In this document: positions 1 through 10,360 of the stretch, in pieces
Position numbering within the stretch: position 1 is the stretch's first letter
Layout: each line of letters opens with the position of its first letter
NCBI GenBank assembly: GCA_030490835.1
Contig: CM059977.1
Location: 22,239,335-22,303,334 of the forward strand
Reading direction: 5' to 3'
Source of the DNA: Annona cherimola
Taxonomy: Eukaryota > Streptophyta > Magnoliopsida > Magnoliales > Annonaceae
DNA length: 64,000 nucleotides
Notes under the pieces: generated by a model
Databases searched by the model: none
Told to the model about the DNA's origin: nothing
The model's input: the letters and a program-made list of their open reading frames with translations, nothing else
Made by a program: the position numbers and the translations under genes

Positions 1-727
1 TTCTGAATGGTGGGGATGCCCACCTCCTTTTGTTGTAAATCAGCTGTATATAGATACAGCTTGTCTGGAGTAACAATTTTACTCTTTCACCGAAAAATAT
101 ATATAAATATATATATTATTATTTGTAGTTAAAATTTTCAAAATACTCATTTTACATGGAAAAAAATTAACAGTTACATTAAACATTTTTTAGTTGCATT
201 GAGTAAAAAATAACTATATTTAATCAAATGTTGCCATTATAAAACAACTCAATATTTGTTATTAAATAAGAAAAAAAACTCGTTAATTTTTTTTTCTTTA
301 TACACTTGTTTATTTAAGCGTATTTAATATACACCAAGTTTTATCATTTTTGAATATGTGTATATAATTTTTTAGATTTCTAAACATAAGGGTATTTTAG
401 TCATGTTCAACAATTGAAAATGACAAAAATACCCATGTATTTAAAAATTATTTAAAAAATATATACACATATCTAAAAATGGTAAAACTTAGTTTATATG
501 TTAAATACATCTATATTAACAAATTTATCTGAAAAAAGTAAATTTTTTTTAAAATAGATTTTTTGAAGTGGGCTAAATAAGTCATTACTTAGCTTAAGCT
601 AAGAGGCTATTTTCGTTAAATAATCAATTATAGTTGTGCCATAAAATTGTAGTGAACATTTCGAGGAAATGAATTCTAATTGCATTGAATGAATTTTTTT
701 TGAAAAAATTGTGCACAATGTTAGTAG
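1..727. repeat. AT-rich flank with a decayed fold-back element
   Basis: No gene is visible. About 300-515 contains two inverted arms: one reads tttaatatacaccaagtttt and then atcattttt, and the other reads aaaaatggtaaaacttagtt further right. This is the same fold-back plan seen at 3.5, 21.7, 25.3, 48.0 and 63.3 kb. The right boundary near 590-615 (cttagcttaagctaag) matches the inner end of those elements. A matching left end was not found, so this copy is probably truncated. Confidence 0.5.
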
Positions 728-1417
728 AGGTATTAACAGTCATCATCAACCCATCAACCCGCCTATTTAACCCATTTACAAATGGGTTTGAGTTGAGATT
801 TTTGAATAAATAATTTATGATTTGCTGACTCGTTTAACCATTTAAATAAACAAACAGATTAGCGTTGAAATTTTATAACTCCTTAACCCATTTACTAATC
901 CATTTAACTTGTCTAACTTGTTTAACCTGTTAACCCATTTATAATATGTTAAGATGAGGAATATAAATATTACCTTAATCCCTCCATCTTCCGCAGCTTT
1001 TTCCTTCTCTGCCTGCCTGCCTCCCTCCCTCCTTCCCTCTTGCTCTTTGTCTCTGATCGTCCCTCTCTTCCTTTTTTTTTTTTTTTTTTTTTTTTTCTCT
1101 CTCTCTCACTACTCCTTTGGTCTCCCTGTTTTCCTACTCTCTCTCCTTCTCCATCTTATTGTCCCTTTCTCTCTCGATCTCTCCCTGTTTCCAGCTCTCT
1201 TTCTCTACCCCCCTCTCTCTTCTCTTGTTCCCTTCACCTACTGTATGGTTTCACATAGCTTGTTAATAATCTGGTAACCTGTTTATTAAGTGAATTATAA
1301 ATAAGTTAAGTTTATGTTTTCTAAAGAGTTAATAAATATATTAGGATTGAGATTTTTAAATAAATTGGGGTTGAATTTATATTCTAACACATCAAACCCG
1401 ATTCGTTAACACTCCTA
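728..1417 (-). mobile_element. Non-autonomous DNA element with CT-rich core (GA-cored family, copy 1)
   Basis: The left end (aggtattaacagtcatcatc) and right end (cgttaacactcct) are inverted relative to each other. Both match the ends of the elements at 39.9-41.0 and 44.7-46.0 kb, in opposite orientation. The flanks carry repeated cccatttaaccc / gggttgag words. The core (about 975-1245) is a polypyrimidine tract that includes a run of more than 20 T. There is no transposase. Open frames across the tract are low-complexity Ser/Phe/Leu/Pro translations and are not genes. No convincing target-site duplication was found. Confidence 0.6.
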
Positions 1418-1525
1418 GGTGTCAATGCAGCTCAGGTAAACGGCAAGGATATCCTCGCCATAGCAAAGAATCGTTGCAGTTAAGAGTCATCATTTCCTTC
1501 ATTAGTGCCTTAATAAGTTGCTTAA

Positions 1526-1816
1526 TTAATAGACGATCCAGTACCAAAAGTCACGCATGTAATTACTTGGTAAAATGACAAAGCAGTAATTGAGTAGAGT
1601 AGATGGACCTGTAGGAAGAAGTAGATTGAGGACATTAATTAATTGTGGGAGCTTATGATCATCTTGCAAATGCAACACACCTCGTGCATGTTTGGTGCAT
1701 GTCATGAAATGATGAATCAATGCCTCTCCTCGCTTTCTCTCCCTTCGAGTCATTTCATCATATAGCTTGAGCTCATCACTGCCCGGGCCCACATCCACAC
1801 ACTTTATTTCTTCCAT
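1526..1816 (-). CDS. Hypothetical short open frame, unrecognised
   Basis: This is a 96-codon open frame with a charged N-terminal half (MEEIKCVDVGPGSDELKLYD, then a TRRERKRGE basic stretch) and a hydrophobic C-terminal half. The composition is less biased than the surrounding AT-rich DNA, which is the only argument for coding. I recognise no domain and see no clear partner exon. It could be a gene fragment or chance. It lies just outside the right end of the element at 728-1417. Confidence 0.2.
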   Translation of the reverse strand: MEEIKCVDVGPGSDELKLYDEMTRRERKRGEALIHHFMTCTKHARGVLHLQDDHKLPQLINVLNLLLPTGPSTLLNYCFVILPSNYMRDFWYWIVY

Positions 1817-1849
1817 CTAAGGAATGCATCCTTGCTGAGTAATAAAGAT

Positions 1850-2955
1850 CATTTCCAATATTTCTATTTTCAAAGGGATAATCATCATTTTACGTGGACG
1901 AAGAAACGTATGATGATTAATACCATGCTCGATTGACTCCACTCTTTTTTCTTTTTTTTCAATTGCTAAAATTTCCCCTTTTTGCGAGTACCTGCTTTTA
2001 ATTAATCTGATATCTATCTACAAATTTTCACTCTTTACTTCGTTATTGCTTAGATTTCAATTACTACCTCTCATCTTTTATTTAAATATTATTTATTTTT
2101 TCTTCTTTTTCTTGTAATTTTTCAGATTTTTTTTTGTTCCTTTAAATTAAAAAGCCAAATACTATGTTGTTGAATCGTGAAAAATTATTGAGGGATGCAA
2201 TTTTATTTTGGTTACTAGAAAATTCATTTTTAGTACTTAAAATTAGTAACCAAAAATAATTTTATGTCTTATGCTTACATGTATTTTGGATTGAAGTTTT
2301 ATTTATAGAAATTTGCAAATATATTCTCATAGTTTTACTAAGTTGCAACTATGTCTATTAATTTATCAATATTATAAATGTACTAACATAAGTTGACAAA
2401 ATTATAAATATGTTAGTGTTCTACTCAAAAGTTTAAATTTTATAGATTACAAACCTTGCCCTTGAGGTCATTGTCTCTAACTTCAAACCTTGGACTTTCT
2501 TATTTCCTTATTCCAGCACTTTACGCACACTTATGTTAGTCACTTTTGTTATCCAAGTGTTATATCTTTATTCAATGTTAAAGTTACTTATATAGGTTGC
2601 TTGTTATATTGATAAAAATTTATTTCAAAAACCATAACAATTAATCAATATCTTAAATATATAGATTACAAGGAATAGTATAAGGATATGATATTATATA
2701 GTTGAGTTATTACTTAGCTAAATAACAACTTTATAAATTTTATCTTATTAATATATAATTTTATTTTTTCTTTACTTTTATGCTAGCTCAAGTCTATTTA
2801 ATTTAAATATCAAAATTTATTATTTTTGAATTATTGTATATATTTTTATAAAAAAATTTAAGTTAAAAAAATTTTGCCATTATTCAAATGAGGGGAGTAT
2901 GAGATGGGTAAAAAAATTTATTTTTAAAATTTTATAAAAATATAATATATTTAAG
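1850..2955. other. AT-rich sequence, nothing recognised
   Basis: Long A/T runs and short open frames only. I see no coding signal, RNA gene or clear repeat boundary. Confidence 0.5.
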
Positions 2956-2959
2956 AATT

Positions 2960-3165
2960 CAAAGTGATGCCACCAAGACTTGACCCTAGTGGTAAACGCC
3001 CATGCCTCATTCGGAGCAGGTAGAGTGTTCAAATCTTAGCAATAGCGTTCAAGTTTTTTTTCTCTAAAGTAAGACGTCTTCGTACTTAAGAAATTTGAAA
3101 GAATGTCTGAGCGGTTCATTGTAATATCAATTAAGATTGATGTAAATATACTAATAAAAAATAAT
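2960..3165 (+). mobile_element. Possible tRNA-derived SINE fragment
   Basis: Box-A-like words (gaccctagtggtaaacg) are followed, about 40 bases on, by a box-B-like word (gtgttcaaatctt), as in plant tRNA-related SINEs. The body then runs into AT-rich sequence. The boxes are imperfect and no target-site duplication was resolved. It is too degenerate to be a functional tRNA gene. Confidence 0.3.
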
Positions 3166-3461
3166 TCAAAGTGATAATTTTTTATATATATGAACTAAAT
3201 ATTTGATCTCACGAAAAAGTGAAAAAAAAACAAAAAAAAATATCAAAAATGTGAAATCATAAAGTTGTTACTTGGTTGTATAATATCATAATCCATAGTA
3301 TAATCATAAGAGATAACTTATAAATTTCCAACCCAAGCTAATCGGAATTCTAGTGAGAAGGTTGGTTCATGGTTGATTGGTTGACCTAGTTAATCTTAAA
3401 AGGGGTTATTATAATTTTTAGAAGTAGGGACAATATTGAGTTATAACTGTAATATTTAAAC

Positions 3462-3862
3462 GAGAAGTGATCCTATTAGCCTGGGCTAAGCAAATACTCT
3501 ACTTAGCCTTACTTAGACCACCTTAAAAAATCTATTTAAAAATATTTTTTTACTTTTTTCGCTATACATTTTTTTATCTAAGTATATTTAACATATAAAC
3601 CAAGTTTTACCATTTTTGAATGTGTATATATTTTTTGAGATTTTTAAATATTTATGTGTATATTTGTGTTAAAATTACTCTTATGTTTAAAAATTTTAAA
3701 AATATATATACACATATCTAAAAATGGTAAAACTTAGTTTATATGTTAAATACACTTACATAAACAAGTGTATAGAAAAAATAAAAAAGTATTTTTAAAT
3801 AAGTTTTTTTAGGTGGATTAAATGGGATATTTGCTTAGCCCGGTCTAATAGGATAATTCTTC
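3462..3862. mobile_element. Mutator-like fold-back MITE with 9-bp target duplication
   Basis: The terminal inverted repeats start gagaagtgatcctattagcc and end ggtctaataggataattcttc. The element is flanked on both sides by the identical 9-mer tattttaaac-type word TATTTAAAC (3453-3461 and 3863-3871), the duplication length typical of Mutator-like elements. The interior is itself a long imperfect inverted repeat (arms near 3590-3625 and 3715-3765). It has no coding capacity. Confidence 0.8.
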
Positions 3863-3871
3863 TATTTAAAC

Positions 3872-4659
3872 AGCTACAACCCATCACAATTTGTATTAAT
3901 TGTACGCCATGTAAGACGGCATGAAATAGACCGACACAAATGAATGCTGCGGTTGTTATTGGGACTTTGGGAAAATCAATACCTTAGCTTACTCGATCTG
4001 CAATTCATGCAGTTTTATAGCTAGCTGAAAATAATACATTAATTCTCACATTGACATACAAATTTTATTAATAGATAGGGAAATACTTTAATGAGACTCG
4101 TATTACCGAGTAATTGGTATGTTTTCACTGAATAAAAAAATTCATGTGATTTGTTTATATATATATATATATCTATCTATCTAATTATTCATGTATGTAA
4201 AATCTCTCGATTAATATTTTTATATGCCATAGCCATACTAATTATTAACCTTTTTGGAATATCTTTAAAACACGCAGTTTAATACTCATTTGTGTAGCCC
4301 ACCTAATATCTATCGTATATATGAAAATGAACAATACGACTAGCTAGTATTAATTGAATAGAGAGACTAGTCTCGTTAATATCTTTCCCTCGAAACATTT
4401 TTAAAATGAGGGCCAATTATATACAATATGTAATATATGTGTTTAAGTTATAATATTTATTGCCAACCAGGTTGTCTGGTTGTTAACACTCTTGGCTTGC
4501 CACATTATTTACTGGGAGCTTTCTTGTTAATTTCGAGGAAAATTGTTTCAAAATTTGATTGTAAGGGAATTTTCTTGATACCGAGGAAAATTGTCTCAAA
4601 GTTTGATTTTAACATAAGTTGAGAAATGATGCGAAGCACACCAATAAAAACAAGTTATA
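3872..4659. other. AT-rich spacer, nothing recognised
   Basis: It contains a short tattatc-type microsatellite near 4160-4180 and a local direct repeat around 4533-4605 (cgaggaaaattgt...tcaaa...tttgatt, twice). No gene signal. Confidence 0.4.
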
Positions 4660-5060
4660 ATATTTTTTTAAAAAAAATTATTTTTCTTCATAAATATGTT
4701 TTCTTAAATGTATTTAATTCATAAACTGAGTTTTGTCATTTTATAATTTTTTTACATATTCATTTTTTTATTTTTAAAAATAGAGTTTCTAAGGGATGAA
4801 AAATGACATATATGCCCCTAAAATTGTTGATTTTCAAAAATTAAAAATAAGTATGTAAAAGTATTATAACATGACAAAATTTGATATATAAATTAAATAA
4901 ACTTACGGAAAAATACTTATGAAAGAAATTTTAAAAATAAACATTGTAAGTTATATGTCATTTTTCTAAAAGGCTCTATTATATACATGTGTTGTATAAC
5001 TTACAATGTTTATTTTTAAAATTTCTTTCATAAGTATTTTTCCGTAAGTTTATTTAATTA
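4660..5060. repeat. Fold-back element carrying a perfect 65-bp inverted repeat
   Basis: Outer decayed fold-back arms lie at about 4700-4740 and 4850-4890. To their right, 4891-4955 and 4995-5059 are exact reverse complements over 65 bases with a 39-base spacer. The rest of the element is diverged, so the perfect arms are younger than the element, or were recently homogenised. Confidence 0.85.
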
Positions 5061-5189
5061 AATTGCACTAAATTAATAAAGAAACTTTAGAATAAAAGGT
5101 ATCCCTTCCTTACGAACAAAAGGTATCCCTTCCTTACGAACCAACATTTGATGAAAATAAAATACCAACAAAGGCTAGACCTATTCAAA

Positions 5190-5543
5190 TGAATAAAGAA
5201 ACTTTAGAATACTGTAAAGAAGAAAAAAAAAGACTTACTCAACAAAAAATTAATACGACCATTAAAATCTCCCGGGTCTTGTGCGGCTTTCTATGTTTGA
5301 AAAAACTCCGAAATAGAAAGAGAAACCCCAAGATTAGTAATAAATTATAAACCTTTAAACAGAGCCTTAAAATGGATACGATACCCTATCCCAAATTTAA
5401 AAAAATCTCTTACAAAGAATAATAACCAATTCGCAACAATCTTTTCAAATTTTGACATGAAGTCAGGATTTTGGCAAATCCAGAGAAAACAAAAGTATAA
5501 ATATAAAACAGCTTTTATTGAGAATTCTATCGGGGTAAAATAG
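5190..5543 (+). pseudogene. Endogenous pararetrovirus (Caulimoviridae-type) reverse-transcriptase relic
   Basis: Conceptual translation from about 5277 to 5541 shows the start of a reverse-transcriptase domain of the type carried by plant pararetroviruses. A motif around INYKPLN (from 5340) is followed by an FDMKSG-type catalytic-core approach motif near 5451. The frame is broken: there is an in-frame TGA at about 5298, a frameshift just upstream of 5277 separating it from the preceding conserved stretch, and a terminating TAG at 5541. The active-site part of the domain is not present. This is an old, inactive integrated fragment. Ty3-type retrotransposon origin is possible but the motif wording fits pararetroviruses better. 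Confidence 0.65.
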
Positions 5544-6190
5544 TACATGTTATCCGGTATCACTGCATAAAAAGACAACACAGTTCTCTTAATTACACAA
5601 GTTTCTTTCTTTCTCATAATCTGTTTTTTTATACTCCCTTGAATTATCAAAAAGTTTATGTATTAGTTGCAATTCTCTCTGAACACATGCCTTCTCAAAT
5701 TAATAAAAATCGCCCAACTGTACCGTTTGACTACGTTGCCCCGACTCGAATTTCAACTTTATACTCCTGAGGAGCATAGATATTACGTTACTGCATTCAT
5801 GGCCTCATCGTATAATATATAAAAGTAATCCACGCCGTAAAACTCGTCAGATAAGTTTAATTGCATTTATGTCTTGTCCAGATCCGGGGGTATTCAGACT
5901 TCTGATCACTGGGAATTCCAGAGAAATCTACGCCAATAGCAGCATTTGGATGTACGGTGCGGACGGGTGCGTGAGCATGGTTGAATGTGGTACCGCGAAG
6001 CATGAATGGACCATGGGCGAACATGCGGAATGATAGACGGGGTGGGGTGGGAAAAGAGGGAAGAGGGATTTTTGAGTGCGTGTGGCGAAGGGAGGGGTGA
6101 AGGTGGGGAACAGCAATGATTACGAGTTCGATTCAAACAACTAACTCCGCTGTTGCTGCTTCCTCCAGAAATTACAATTTCAACCACACT
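5544..6190. other. Downstream of viral relic; GC-rich patch at about 5930-6160
   Basis: 5640-5910 may be further decayed viral sequence but is not recognisable. 5930-6160 is clearly more GC-rich than its surroundings and has short open frames on the minus strand that match nothing known to me. Confidence 0.3.
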
Positions 6191-7648
6191 ACTTTGGCTT
6201 TAATTATTTTTAATCATCACTGCTTTGGGTGAAGTCTTGCTAGTACGCAGGAGTATATAAAATTTTAATCCTTAAGATCCCCACGTCTGTGGTTTTTGGT
6301 TGGTTTCTCCCGGAGAAACAAGGACGAGATAATAACTATAGGACCATCCCTCAGAAAAATGGGATTATTTTAACTATCTATTTGGATTAGCATAATTTTT
6401 TGTTATTTTTAAGGATTGTGTTCCGAAAAGGAGGGAATGCTTCTGCTGTTATAATTTCTAACAAGAGTTACATGTATCACATTACACATCATTTAAATTA
6501 CTAAGGTATATGGGATTACATGATTATATAAGCACTAAAAGTAATTATCATGTGGCATTGGAGAAGAATTAAAAAATGGTCACTGTGGCAGGAATGCATT
6601 TAAAAAAATTTTGAAAACCATTGTGATGGAAATGTCAACGGAAAATGGGGGCGTTTGTAACATTCTTTTCAAGATTCTGATCTAATGCAACACTTGGCTT
6701 TTTTTTTTTTAATTTTAAAATGTATTTTTGAACCATTTAATGTTTCATTTATAGGTATTGATTTATGATGCCTCAAATCATTCTAATTTTAAATTAATAT
6801 GCTTTAAAAATTTAACCTCTTTTGAAAGTAAATTTATAACTATTAGAATTTAAAAATGAATACATATTATAACAAGTTTTCGATATATAATTTTTACAAT
6901 CATGACAAGTATATATAGATGAATGAAAGGGTGACATGAAGGATTATATTAAGTCATCACCCTTCTTTTCTACCTCTTTTATCCTGCAGATAATTTATGT
7001 AAGCAAATCCAAAGAGGTTGTTCATAGACCATAATTTAGGTGGAATAATCCTGAAATAATAAAAAAAAAAAATTCAAAATTTTTTTTCTCATTTAAAAAA
7101 AATAATAGCTTATTTTTTCAATCTCAATACACTTTCGTCTCAAATTACCATCTCATCCAAGCTACTTTGTCGTGCTCAATGCCAGGGCCATTGGAGAGAA
7201 AATTCACGGTAACTAAACGTCAGAAGGTAAAATCAAATCAAGTTGGACATTTGAAATCCTCAACGAACTTGATTTCGAATGGGAAGAAATCAACCCAAAA
7301 TGATCTTCATCACGTTAGATCGAGGTTAAATTATTAATTTTGAGTTTTTTTTTCTCAAACATACCCATCATATTTATATTTAATACTAAAAATGCTCGTT
7401 CTGTGAGTTAATGTCGTTAGTTAATATATAAAATTAATAATATGCACTTCAAATTTTGGATGAAATTGAAAAAATTAAATATTGTAATTCATTGATGCCC
7501 TAATTACACATGAGTTCTAAATTTTAAGAGCCTTAATTTCATTCTTTTTTATTTTATTTTATCATTTATTATTTTGTAACACGCATATTTTGAGCATCTA
7601 TAAAAATATGACTGATGATTTTGATGAAACGAGCATTTTTTAGATTAA
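6191..7648. other. AT-rich intergenic sequence
   Basis: No coding signal. Poly-A/T runs are at 6700-6712 and 7060-7100. A tract near 7345-7460 (aaacatacccatcat...) resembles decayed repeat sequence also seen at 31.15 and 63.7 kb. Confidence 0.4.
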
Positions 7649-7904
7649 CTGTGTTTGGTTTTAAATAAAAATTTTCATTCTACATAACTATTCAATTTTT
7701 GAATTATTTTTTTACATTTTCCTAAACAAACTACCCTATTTTCAATCATTTCTATATAATTATCCATACAACTAACTTATCCATTTTAATTTTGTTATCT
7801 TTATTCTTTATCATCACTCGAATCATATCACATCATTTTTTTCTTATTTTAACAACTTTTCTCTTAAAAACTTTTTATTCAAAATTTTATCATTTTCAAA
7901 CACA
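7649..7904 (-). mobile_element. Tourist-like MITE (family A), 256 bp
   Basis: Its termini are ctgtgtttgg and caaacaca, flanked by TAA on both sides (7646-7648 and 7905-7907). The interior contains the family words ccatacaactaacttatcca and tttaattttgttatcttt, shared with about a dozen other copies in this window. The 3-bp A/T duplication and GTTTGG termini fit PIF/Harbinger-derived MITEs. It lies about 300 bp upstream of the receptor-kinase start. Confidence 0.7.
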
Positions 7905-8206
7905 TAAGTGGTGAATTTGGAATTTCGATACCGTTGTGAGTATATTTGGTATTAGGAGAAAAGAAAAGAACCCGAATGAAATTCTCATGTTAAAACGGCT
8001 ATTTGGAGTAGAATCTCTTTCGTTACCTGCCGCCGATTTGCTTTTTAACAGAAGAAAATGAAAGTGGGGAGAGCAGGCAGAATCTCCTCCTGCCCCCTCC
8101 GGCCCCTTCCCTACTCTCCCTCCCTCTTCTCATATTCAAATCCCTCTCTCCTCCCGCTTCTCATCTTATCTCTCGCACCCAACTCCAAGCAAAACAGTAA
8201 GCCCAA

Positions 8207-10360
8207 ATGCATCACTCCTCCCCCTTCCCTTCCTTCCTCTCATTCCTTCTACTGATTTCCTTCTCCTCCTCCTCCCCCTCCCCCTCCCCAACCCACCAAC
8301 TCCTGCAAAGAAAAACCAATGCCGACACCGACGCCCAAGCCCTGAACCTCTTCCGCAGTCACACCGACATCCACGCCATCCTCGCCTCTAACTGGACTAC
8401 CTCCACCCATCCCTGCTCCCACAACTGGCGTGGCGTTCGCTGCTCCTCCGACGCCTCCTCCCCTCGTGTCGTCTCCCTCTCCCTCCCTTTCCTCGACCTC
8501 CGCGGCCCCCTCGACGCCCTCGCCCCCCTCGACCAACTCCGCATCCTCGACCTCCGCTCCAACCGCCTCAACGCCTCCCTCCACCCCATCTCCTCCCTCC
8601 GCAACCTCAAGCTCCTCTACCTCTCCACCAACGACCTCTCCGGTCCCATTCCCGACGACTTCGCCCTCCTCCGCCGCCTCCTCCGTCTCGACCTCTCCGA
8701 CAACAACCTCTCTGGCCCTGTCCCCGCCGCCCTCTCCAACCTCACCCGCCTTCTGACGCTCCGCCTCCAGAGGAACGCTCTCTCCGGCCTGCTGCCCCAA
8801 TTCTCCGCCCTCCTCCCCAGCCTTCAGGAATTCAACGTCTCCGACAATGAGCTTTACGGGAGGGTCCCCGACGGGCTGCTGAAGAAGTTCGGAGCCGCGA
8901 CCTTCGCCGGCAATGCGGGACTCTGCGGCGCCAGCCCCTTCGCTGTCTGCTCCTTCACCGATTCGATGCCGGCGGTCGGGCCTTCATCAGGCAATGTGGT
9001 GCCGTCCAACCCGAGCTCGGAGCCCGGCTCGGCGACGCCGGTGCAGAAGGGGAAGAGCGAGGGGGGCCGGAAGGGATTGAGCACGACCGCCATCGTCGGG
9101 ATTGTGGTTGGCGACGCTGTCGTGCTCCTCGTGATCACCTCATTCCTCGTGGCCTACTACTGCGGCCAGCGCTCAGGCGACGACGGGAGAACGGACGCCG
9201 ACGCCGACGACTACGAAGCGAAGAAGAGGAGCAGCAGCTATTCGTCGAGCGAGAAGAAGGAGAGCGAAGATGCCGCCGTAGCAGCAGAGCACAGGAGCAA
9301 GCTGGTGTTCTTCGACCGGAGGAAGCAGTTTGAGCTGGAGGATCTGCTCAAGGCATCGGCGGAGATGCTGGGGAAGGGTAGCTTGGGAACTGTATACAGA
9401 GCGATTCTCGAAGATGGGTATATGGTCGCCGTGAAGCGGCTCAAGGACGCCAATCCCTGCGCGAAGAAGGAATTCGAGCAGTATATGGACGTCATCGGGA
9501 AGCTTCGGCATGCCAACATCGTGAGACTGAGAGCTTATTACTACGCCAAGGAGGAGAAACTGCTCGTCTACGACTATCTTCCCAACGGCAGCTTGTATTC
9601 CGTTCTCCATGGTATTGAATCCCTGTCCCATACATTTCGTGATTCCCTGACAATTTCAGTAATCACCCATTTGCTATGATGATCAGGAAATCGAGGGCCA
9701 GGAAGAACTCCTCTGGATTGGACTACAAGGATCAGCTTGGTGTTGGGAGCTGCAAGGGGCCTTGCTCGGATTCATGAGGAGTACAGCGCCACTAAGATCC
9801 CCCACGGCAATGTGAAATCCTCCAACGTGCTGTTGGACAAGAACGGCATAGCCTGCATCGCCGATTTCGGGCTGGCATTGCTGCTGAATCCCGTCCATTT
9901 CACCGCGAGATTGGGAGGCTACAGAGCGCCGGAGCAGGCGGAGACTAAGAGGCTATCGCAGAAGGCGGACGTGTACGGATTTGGGGTGCTGCTGCTGGAA
10001 GTCCTCACCGGCAAAGCCCCAGCGCAATACCCAACTCGCCCGCAGCAGCAGCACGATGAGGCGGGGATCGATCTGCCCAAGTGGGTGAGGTCGACAGTGA
10101 GGGAGGAATGGACGGCGGAGATCTTCGACACGGAGCTGTTGCGATACAAGAACATCGAGGAGGAGCTGGTGGCGATGCTGCAAGTGGCGCTGGGATGTGT
10201 GGCGGCGGAGCCGGAGGAGAGGCCGACCATGTCTCAGGTGGTGAAGATGATCGAGGAGATTCGGGTGGAGCAGTCGCCGCTGGGAGAGGAGTTCGACGAG
10301 TCTCGAAGCTCCCTTTCGCCTTCTCTGGCGACGACCGAAGATGCCCGCCTCAGCTACTGA
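8207..10360 (+). CDS. LRR receptor-like kinase, LRR-III / PXC1-type, atypical kinase
   Basis: Exons 8207-9611 and 9687-10360 join across a 75-base GT-AG intron to give 692 aa. In order: a hydrophobic signal segment (9-22), the LRR N-terminal cap with C70 and C79, about five leucine-rich repeats (88-225), a Cys pair (240, 248), a Ser/Pro-rich stalk, one membrane helix (about 294-317), an acidic and Ser-rich juxtamembrane region, and a kinase domain from about 385. The glycine loop LGKGSLGTVY and K410 are present, and DFG is at 528-530. The catalytic HRD is replaced by HGN (508-510), as is usual in this subfamily, so phosphotransfer is probably weak or absent. The C-terminal tail SPSLATTED resembles PXC1 (Arabidopsis At2g36570), a receptor linked to secondary-wall formation; that assignment is from family knowledge. 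GC at third positions is very high in the first exon. It acts at the plasma membrane. The first ATG of the frame was used because the signal segment follows directly. Confidence 0.93.

Noticed and set aside
954..1277. Open frame with Phe/Ser/Leu repeats
   Set aside because: It reads through the CT-rich core and T-run of the element at 728-1417; no domain, no conservation signal.
2960..3165. Functional tRNA gene
   Set aside because: Box A and box B are imperfect and no cloverleaf with an anticodon arm could be drawn; kept only as a possible SINE.
8249..8800. 183-codon minus-strand frame opposite the LRR region
   Set aside because: A Gly/Glu/Val-rich shadow of GC3-rich codons.
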